A stretch of DNA of 64,000 bases from Fodinibacter sp963833495 (GTDB taxonomy: Bacteria > Actinomycetota > Actinomycetes > Actinomycetales > Dermatophilaceae). A program made the translations under genes and the position numbers. The notes under the pieces are model-generated. The model was not told the DNA's origin. It made no database searches and saw only the letters and a program-made list of their open reading frames with translations. Positions 57,498-64,000 of this stretch are shown here, one piece after another. The stretch lies in contig CAWHYJ010000002.1 of assembly GCA_963833495.1 (NCBI GenBank), positions 248,001-312,000 on the forward strand, written 5' to 3'. The stretch's first letter is position 1. Each line of letters begins with the position of its first letter.

Positions 57498-58423
57498 GCG
57501 CGCGGGTCGACGTCCGCAAGACGTACAAGCTCTACATCGGCGGGAAGTTCCCCCGCAGTGAGAGCGGCCGCTCCTACGAGGTGTATGCCGTGCCGTCGGC
57601 CGCCGCTGCTCGCCGCGGATCCGCCTCTCGCGCACAGCGATTCCTCGCCAACGCAGCGCTGGGCTCGCGCAAGGACGCGCGGGATGCCGTCGTTGCGGCG
57701 CGCAAGGCTCAGCCGGGCTGGGCGGGGGCCACGGCATACAACCGTGGCCAGGTGCTCTACCGGGTGGCCGAGGTCATGGAGTCCCGTCGTGGGCAGCTCG
57801 TGCAGGACGTCCGTGACAGCGAGGGCCTGACCCCGGCGCGCGCGGAGGCCGTGGTGTCCGGGGCGATCGACCGCTGGGTCTGGTACGCCGGGTGGTCCGA
57901 CAAGTTCACCCAGGTGCTCGGCGGCCTCAACCCCGTCGCCGGCCCCTACTTCGACATCTCCGCCCCCGAGGCCACCGGCGTCGTAGCCGTGCTCGCGCCC
58001 CAGCGGTCGAGCCTGCTCGGGCTGGTGTCGGTCATCGCGCCGGTCATCGTCTCGGGCAACACCGCCGTGGTGCTCACCAGCGAGAACCGCCCGCTGCCCG
58101 CTATCACGCTGGCCGAGTGCCTCGCCACCTCCGACGTGCCCGGCGGCGTGGTGAACATCGTCACCGGCCGCACCGCCGAGATGGCGCCCTGGCTGGCCAG
58201 TCACCGCGACGTCAACGCCATCGACCTCACCGGCGCCGCGGGTGCAGACGGGGTCGACTGGGGAGCCCTCGAGGAGGCGTCGGCCGAGAACCTCAAGCGG
58301 GTGCTGCGCCCCGGTGGCACCGGAGCCGAGGCGGTCGAGCCCGATTTCTCCGCGACGCCCGACCTGTCCCGGCTCACGGCCTTCCTCGAGACCAAGACCG
58401 TCTGGCACCCCAAGGGCCGCTGA
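57494..58423 (+). CDS. half-length aldehyde dehydrogenase paralogue without catalytic cysteine
   Basis: The 309-residue protein aligns with the NAD-binding half of the preceding dehydrogenase: YKLYIGGKFPRSESGRSYEVY, AAARKAQPGWAGATAYNRGQVLYRVAEVMESRR, APVIVSGNTAVVL and VPGGVVNIVTG. The FTGST site is reduced to IDLTGAAGADG, the catalytic Glu and Cys regions are missing, and the chain ends ~70 residues later. The frame is clean, with no stop or frameshift, and is translationally coupled to the full enzyme (GTGA overlap). It may be a regulatory or structural partner rather than debris. Confidence 0.85.
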   Translation: MSARVDVRKTYKLYIGGKFPRSESGRSYEVYAVPSAAAARRGSASRAQRFLANAALGSRKDARDAVVAARKAQPGWAGATAYNRGQVLYRVAEVMESRRGQLVQDVRDSEGLTPARAEAVVSGAIDRWVWYAGWSDKFTQVLGGLNPVAGPYFDISAPEATGVVAVLAPQRSSLLGLVSVIAPVIVSGNTAVVLTSENRPLPAITLAECLATSDVPGGVVNIVTGRTAEMAPWLASHRDVNAIDLTGAAGADGVDWGALEEASAENLKRVLRPGGTGAEAVEPDFSATPDLSRLTAFLETKTVWHPKGR

Positions 58424-58441
58424 CCCAACCCCGGGGCCCCC

Positions 58442-58603
58442 CACCGCGACTTCTTGCGGATCTCCCACCCGCGGGTGGCTCCGCCCCCCGACTTCTTGCG
58501 GATCCCCCACCCCCACCACCCCTGGCTGACCCCGGCTTCGTGCGGTTTACCCACGGTTCTCACCGGTGCGAGCGTGCGAGAACCGTGTGCAAACCGCACG
58601 AAG
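58442..58603. repeat. repeat-rich gap: CGACTTCTTGCGGATC direct repeats and a third arm-family-A palindrome
   Basis: CGACTTCTTGCGGATC followed by a C-rich run with CCCAC occurs twice (about 58447 and 58492). Then CTTCGTGCGGTTTACCCAC-GGTTCTC (58536-58561) pairs with GAGAACC-GTGTGCAAACCGCACGAAG (58578-58603), 26 bases with two mismatches. The remaining bases to 58676 hold a partial mirror of the first repeat (GGAGATATCCGCAA) and no gene. Confidence 0.85.
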
Positions 58604-58690
58604 TGGGGAGCGGCAGGGGGGAGATATCCGCAATGAGTCGGTTGTGGGGCGGTCAGGGGGGCGGCGCCCCGGGCCGTAGACTTGCCACCC

Positions 58691-59395
58691 GTGACGGACG
58701 AGGCGACGGAACCCCGCGACACGGCATCCGACGCCCGCCGCACCGCCGTGGAGTCGGACGCGTCGCCCCTCGGCTCGGATGCCGGCACGCGCCGGCGGGT
58801 CGTGGTGCTGGCCGGGCCCAGCGGGTCAGGGAAGTCGCGCCTCGCGTCGCGGCTGCACGCCACCCACGGCTGGCCGATCTTCCGCCTCGACGACTTCTAC
58901 CGCGACCTGGACGACCCCTCGATGCCGCGCAGCGAGGGCTTGGGCATCATCGACTGGGACCATCCCGACAGCTGGGATGCCGACCGCGCGGTCGCCTCGC
59001 TGTGCGAGCTGGTCGACACCGGCCGCACCGACACCCCGGTCTACGACATCTCGACCAGCCGGGCGGTGGGGCACCACGAGGTCGCCGCCGCCCCCGGCGA
59101 CCTGGTCATCGCCGAGGGCATCTTCGCCGCCGAGGTCGTCGACCGGCTGCGCGAGTGCGGCGTGCTGCACAGCGCGTGGTGCGTGCACCACCGCCCCGGC
59201 GTCACCTTCGTGCGCCGCTTGGCCCGCGACCTCAAGGAGCGCCGCAAGCCCCCGGTGACCCTGGTCCGGCGCGGGCTCGCCCTGATGCACGCCGAGCCCG
59301 AGATCGTGCGCCGCCAGACGGCCCTCGGTGCCCATCCGGCCCGCGCCAAGGACGTCGAACGCGACCTCGTCACGGCGGCCGAGCCCGTCGGTTAG
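58691..59395 (+). CDS. uridine kinase-like P-loop protein
   Basis: The 234-residue protein has a ~38-residue disordered N terminus, then a P-loop (VVLAGPSGSGKSRLASRL), the nucleoside-kinase segment IFRLDDFYRDLDDP, IIDWDHPDSWD, YDISTSRAVG, LVIAEGIFA and an Arg-rich lid (FVRRLARDLKERRKPP). This is the uridine kinase/phosphoribulokinase fold, but true uridine activity is unproven. TAGACT at 58677-58682 precedes the GTG by 8 bases. Position after the nucleoside catabolism genes fits a salvage role. Confidence 0.82.
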   Translation: MTDEATEPRDTASDARRTAVESDASPLGSDAGTRRRVVVLAGPSGSGKSRLASRLHATHGWPIFRLDDFYRDLDDPSMPRSEGLGIIDWDHPDSWDADRAVASLCELVDTGRTDTPVYDISTSRAVGHHEVAAAPGDLVIAEGIFAAEVVDRLRECGVLHSAWCVHHRPGVTFVRRLARDLKERRKPPVTLVRRGLALMHAEPEIVRRQTALGAHPARAKDVERDLVTAAEPVG

Positions 59396-59404
59396 GGTCG
59401 TGCC

Positions 59405-59434
59405 GTGGTCGATCGAGGGATGCGTAATGAGTGA
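59405..59434 (+). CDS. possible 9-codon leader ORF
   Basis: TAGGGT (59393-59398, overlapping the kinase stop) lies 6 bases before a GTG that opens the short frame V-V-D-R-G-M-R-N-E-stop. The stop (TGA at 59432-59434) overlaps the ATGAGTGA start region of the next gene. This has the layout of a leaderless leader peptide coupled to the following gene, but so short a frame can arise by chance. Confidence 0.3.
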   Translation: MVDRGMRNE

Positions 59435-60724
59435 GGGACCGTGGGTCGCGCCCGGGTCCGCGCCGCCCCCGGAGCAGGTCCCGCCGCCGCCCCCGACCCC
59501 GCCCGGTCCGGATGCCGCACCACCCCCCGGCTACCCCGCACCGCCCCAGGGCTACGCAGCTCCCGCGCCCGGGTATGCCCCGCCGCCCCCGGGCTACGCC
59601 GCTCCCGCGCCCGGGTATGCCCGCCGCCCCCGGATGCCGCCCCGCCCGGCTACGCCGCGCCGACCCCGGGTTACGCCGCAGCCCCTCCGGGCTACCCGCT
59701 CCCCCAGGCAAGCTTCGGCCCCCCTCCCCCCGGTGGGCCGCGCGTCGCCGGGCTGGAGTTCCGCCCGGGCATCATCCCCCTGCGACCGCTGACCCTCGGT
59801 GACCTCTACGGCGCGGTGACCAAGGCGATCCGCGGCAACGTCGCCGCGACCATCGGCCTGGCCGTGCTCACCTCGCTGATCTGCCTGGTGCCGACCACCG
59901 CGCTGGGGGCCTGGATCGCGAGCAAAGACACCCTGTCGGCGAACGCGGTCGACTCGGTCGACAACGGCACGTTCGGCCTCTACGGCATCGTCGGCAACTA
60001 CCTGCCGGCCATCGGCTCGTTCTTCGCCACCATCGCGCTCACCGGCTTCCTCGCCTACGTCATCGGCCAGGCCGTGCTCGGTCGCAAGGTGGGCATCGGC
60101 GAGACCTGGGACGGCACGAAGCGACGGCTACCGGCCCTCCTCGGCGCCGTCGCGCTCACCTTCCTCGGCTCCCTGCTCATCATCCTGGTGCTGTTCGGCC
60201 CACCGGTCGCGTGGCTGCTGGCGGCCGGTGACGCGCAGCCGGCGCCCATCGCGCTGCTGGTGCTGGCGGTCCTCGTCACCATCCCGCTCTACCTGTTCCT
60301 GTGGACCCGGCTCGGCTTCGTCACCGCCGTCATCGTGCTCGAGGAGCGCGGGGTCTTCTCGGCGTTCGCCCGGTCGTGGCGGCTCACGTCGGGGATGCCG
60401 TTCTGGCGCATCCTCGGCATACGGCTCCTCACCAGCCTGATCGTCGGTGTGGCGGCCTACATCATCACGCTCCCCCTGACCATCGCCGGATTCGCCCTGG
60501 TGTTCTCGCTGGGAGACGAGAGCGCCCTGTTCATGTGGCAGGCGATCCTCGGTGGGGTCGCCACCCTGATCAGCGGGGCGATCACCACCCCGTTCTCGGC
60601 CGGGGTCGACGCGCTCCTGGCCATCGACCAGCGCATCCGCCGCGAGGGCCTCGACGTCCAGCTGATCCACGCGTCCCAGCAGGGCGGACCGGCCCCGTGG
60701 CCCAGCGCCGCCGGGGCCCGCTGA
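59427..60724 (+). CDS. YciC/GDPD-membrane-domain-like integral membrane protein, interrupted by an apparent one-base frameshift
   Basis: Two frames must be joined to give a sensible protein. The ATG at 59427 opens MSEGPWVAPGSAPP and a run of PPPGY/APAPGYA repeats. At about 59620 the repeat reads TATGCCCGCC where the copy 39 bases earlier reads TATGCCCCGCC, so one C is missing. The frame then becomes basic junk ending at 59792. In the frame one base over, PPGYAAPTPGYAAAPPGY continues into a membrane domain of ~320 residues with about six helices (LGDLYGAVTKAIRGNVAATIGLAVL onward). It may be a sequencing error, a real mutation, or a slippage-controlled gene. Confidence 0.75.
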
Positions 60725-60727
60725 ACG

Positions 60728-61360
60728 GTGCGACTCGACCCACCCCTGGACCCCACGTCGCCGCAGGCACGGCAGTGGCTCGAGGACGAGCTGCGCAAGG
60801 GAATCTACTCCGAGCAGAAGGGGCTGCTCGAGCGTATCCAGGAGTGGCTGCTCAACCTGCTCTCGGGCCCGGGTGGCGGCTTCCCCGCGTGGACGGTCTG
60901 GATCGCCATCGCCGTCATCGCGGCGGTGGTTGCCCTCGTGCTGCTGCGCTCGCTGCGCGCCGAGCGCCGGATGACGGGCCCGCGCCGGGACGGGGTGCTC
61001 GACGGCCCGGTGCGCAGCGCAGCCGAGCACCGGGCCGCAGCCACCCGGGCGCTCGATGGCGGCGACGCCGACACCGCGCTGCTCGAGGCCTACCGCGCGA
61101 TCGCCCGGTCGGCGATCGAGCGCACCCTGCTCGACGACCTCCCCGGCCGCACCCCCCACGAGGTGGCCGTCGAGCTGGGGCCGGCGTTCCCGGCATCCGC
61201 CGCAGCCCTGGCCACCGCGGCCGACGCGTTCGACGCCGTGCGCTACGGCCGCCGCGCCGCCCGGCCCGAGTCGGCCCGAGACGTCATCGCCCTCGACTCC
61301 ACGCTGGCCGCGACCCGCCCGGTCCTGCCCGACCCGACCACCACCGCAGGTGCGCGATGA
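60728..61360 (+). CDS. DUF4129 domain-containing membrane protein
   Basis: The 210-residue protein has a short N-terminal segment typical of the family (LDPPLDPTSPQARQWLEDELRKGIYSEQKGLLERIQEWLLNLL), one membrane helix (WTVWIAIAVIAAVVALVLL), and a cytoplasmic helical domain (AAATRALDGGDADTALLEAYRAIARSAIERTLLDDLPGRTPHEVA), the DUF4129 core. It is the first clear member of the DUF4129-DUF4350-MoxR-DUF58 set. GTG start 3 bases after the previous stop; its own stop overlaps the next ATG (ATGA). Confidence 0.88.
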   Translation: MRLDPPLDPTSPQARQWLEDELRKGIYSEQKGLLERIQEWLLNLLSGPGGGFPAWTVWIAIAVIAAVVALVLLRSLRAERRMTGPRRDGVLDGPVRSAAEHRAAATRALDGGDADTALLEAYRAIARSAIERTLLDDLPGRTPHEVAVELGPAFPASAAALATAADAFDAVRYGRRAARPESARDVIALDSTLAATRPVLPDPTTTAGAR

Positions 61361-62600
61361 GCGCCACCACCGCAAACGCGCCGGCCACCCCCGCGGGCAC
61401 CCCGGGTTGGGACCGGAAGCGCGTGCGGCGCACAGCGGCCTTCGCCGGGGTGGTCGTCGTCGGCCTGCTCCTGCTGGGCCTGCTCGGCCTGACCGCGCAA
61501 CGCCCCACGACCGCTCTCGACCCGGAGGGCACCGGCCCCGACGGGGCCCGTGCGCTGGCCGAGGTGCTGCGCCAGCAGGGCGTCGACATCGAGGTGGTCC
61601 GCTCGATCGACGCGCTCGAGCAGGCCCAGCCGGATGCCGACACCACGGTGTTCGTCGGCAACCCCACCGAGCTCGGCCCGGGCGCGGCAGCCCGGCTCGC
61701 CGACGCGGCGCGGCTCTCCGGTCGGCTCGTGCTGGCAGGCGTCGACACCGAGCAGCTCAGGCAGCTGGGGCTGCCCGTCCACGCGTTCGGCGGTGGCGGC
61801 ATCGACCTGGTGGCCAGGTGCGTCGACTCCGAGGTGGCCCGGGCGAGCGACGTGGTCTCGGTGTGGGACAGCCGATACCTGCTCACCGGCCCGTCCGAGG
61901 GGGTCAAGCAGTGTTTCGTGGTGCCGTCGCCCGACGGACCCCCCGACCGGCCCGACCCCGACGCCGCGCACGGCTCAGCCCTGATCGAGCTCGACAACAC
62001 TGCGGCACACCCCGACACGGTGATCACCGGGCTCGGATCGGCCTGGGCGAACGCGGTCATCACCGACGACAGCCACGCCGGCACGGCCGTGCGGGCCCTC
62101 GGCGCGACGCCCCGGCTGGTCTGGTACCAGCCCGGCACCAGCGACCTCCTGGCCCCTGGCCCCGGCGAGGTCGACGCAGCGGGCAGCCCATCGGTCTGGC
62201 CCCCGTGGACCACGCCGGCCATCGTCCTGCTCCTTGCCGCCGTCGTGCTCCTGGCGCTCTCGCGAGGCCGCCGGCTCGGCCGTCTCGTGCGCGAGCCGCT
62301 GCCCGTCGTGGTGCGCGCGATCGAGACCACCGAGAGCAGGGGCCGCCTCTACCGCCGGGCCCGTGACCGGTCGCGTGCCGCCGCCGTGCTGCGCGCCGGT
62401 GCCGCCGACCGACTCTCCCAGCGCCTCGCCGTGGGCCGCGGTGCCGCGCCGGATGCCGTGGTGCACGCGGCGTCGCGGGCCACCGGGCTCGCACCGGTGG
62501 AGGTGGCTGACATCCTGTTCGGGCCCGCACCGCCCGACGACGCCGCCCTGATCCACCTGGCCCAGCAGCTCACCGACCTCGAGGAGAGAGTCCGACACCC

Positions 62601-62604
<4 letters not shown>
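61357..62604 (+). CDS. DUF4350 domain-containing membrane protein
   Basis: The 415-residue protein has an N-terminal membrane helix (AAFAGVVVVGLLLLGLLGLTA), an extracytoplasmic DUF4350 domain (TTALDPEGTGPDGARALAEVLRQQGVDIEVVRSIDALEQ...), a second helix (TTPAIVLLLAAVVLLALSRG) and a cytoplasmic tail of ~115 residues. Two extracytoplasmic cysteines (ARCVDSE, KQCFVV) could pair. Function is unknown, but the gene is regularly linked with MoxR ATPases. Both ends overlap neighbouring genes by four bases. Confidence 0.9.
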
Positions 62605-63703
<1,099 letters not shown>

Positions 63704-63704
<1 letters not shown>

Positions 63705-64000
63705 TGGCGATCACCCGGCGCGCCGTCGTGCTGGCCCTGCTCGGGCTGGCACCGGTCGCCGTCTGGCCGCACGGGTCGACCGTGCTCTGGTGGCTCCTCC
63801 TCGTGGTCGCGCTGGTGGCCCTCGACGTACTGCTCGCCAGCCAGCCGCGCGCGCTGAGCATCGTGCGCAGCGATCCCACCCAGGTGCGGCTCGGTGAGTC
63901 CACGACGAGCAGCCTGTTGGTCACCAACACCTCGGGCCGCGGGGTACGGGGCGTGCTCCGCGACGCGTGGCCGCCGTCGGCGGGAGCGGTGGATGCCGTG
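63704..64000 (+). CDS. DUF58 domain-containing protein, 5' part only
   Basis: The first 99 residues are visible before the right edge cuts the gene. Two membrane helices (AVVLALLGLAPVAVW and STVLWWLLLVVALVALDVLLA) are followed by a beta domain (SIVRSDPTQVRLGESTTSSLLVTNTSGRGVRGVLRDAWPPSAG), the usual start of DUF58 proteins, whose C-terminal half is a degenerate von Willebrand A domain. The ATG at 63704 overlaps the MoxR stop. Confidence 0.88.

Overview
The window is very GC-rich DNA packed with short-gapped genes on both strands. It comes from an actinobacterium. The gene content and order (purE-purK/GtrA, birA/accD-accE, maf, accA, lpdA-type reductase, punA-pmmB) follow the Mycobacterium tuberculosis Rv3275c-Rv3308 neighbourhood, but with many insertions. 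The many GNATGCC words, the leaderless promoters and the NifJ operon fit a member of the Intrasporangiaceae/Dermatophilaceae (Janibacter, Phycicoccus, Tetrasphaera type). The family assignment is inference. I see no rRNA, tRNA, CRISPR array, insertion sequence or prophage, so this looks like ordinary chromosome.

Layout. 1-1.3 kb: an HNH/DUF222 gene running off the left edge, under a LexA-type site. 1.5-4 kb: purine synthesis (purK-purE) and a GtrA membrane protein. 4.1-8.9 kb: an AlkZ-like DNA glycosylase, then a minus-strand run birA, class III cyclase, response regulator, sensor kinase. 8.9-10.8 kb: acyl-CoA carboxylase beta and epsilon subunits. 11-17 kb: MOSC protein, DUF885 protein, a MazEF-like toxin-antitoxin pair, a TetR regulator and a Na+/H+ antiporter with a UBP-type zinc finger. 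17.3-23.5 kb: a three-gene redox operon (GltD-like NADPH/Fe-S protein, pyruvate:ferredoxin oxidoreductase, DHODH-like protein). 23.6-28.4 kb: maf, a LiuR-like regulator divergent from an acyl-CoA dehydrogenase/carboxylase pair, and a TetR gene. 28.4-39 kb: small regulator-plus-target modules (TetR/SnoaL-like, TetR/MFS, MarR/EamA), a terpene-cyclase-fold protein, ChaB, a PfkB kinase, tryptophan 2,3-dioxygenase, a LacD-like aldolase and an aldo/keto reductase. 39.1-40.9 kb: the biotinylated carboxylase alpha subunit.

41-43 kb holds an RsbRD-like sensor fragment and a tandem set of three small helical proteins with proline-rich tails, resembling the MT0933-type antitoxin family. 43-44.5 kb: LpdA-type quinone reductase. 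44.7-48.7 kb: a four-gene ABC importer. 48.8-50.5 kb: fasciclin lipoprotein, DUF2306 membrane protein, MarR. 50.8-58.4 kb: nucleoside catabolism (punA, pmmB, deoC, one full aldehyde dehydrogenase and one half-length paralogue), with a nitroreductase-fold and a VOC protein between them. 58.7-64 kb: a uridine-kinase-like protein and a membrane gene with an apparent one-base frameshift. The window ends in the DUF4129-DUF4350-MoxR-DUF58 operon, cut by the right edge.

Several non-coding patterns recur: -10-like hexamers only 5-8 bases before start codons at about twenty genes, a dispersed TTGACCTATTGGTCGATC repeat (including a 42-bp triplication), a family of long imperfect palindromes in intergenic gaps, and perfect or near-perfect operator palindromes at most local regulators.
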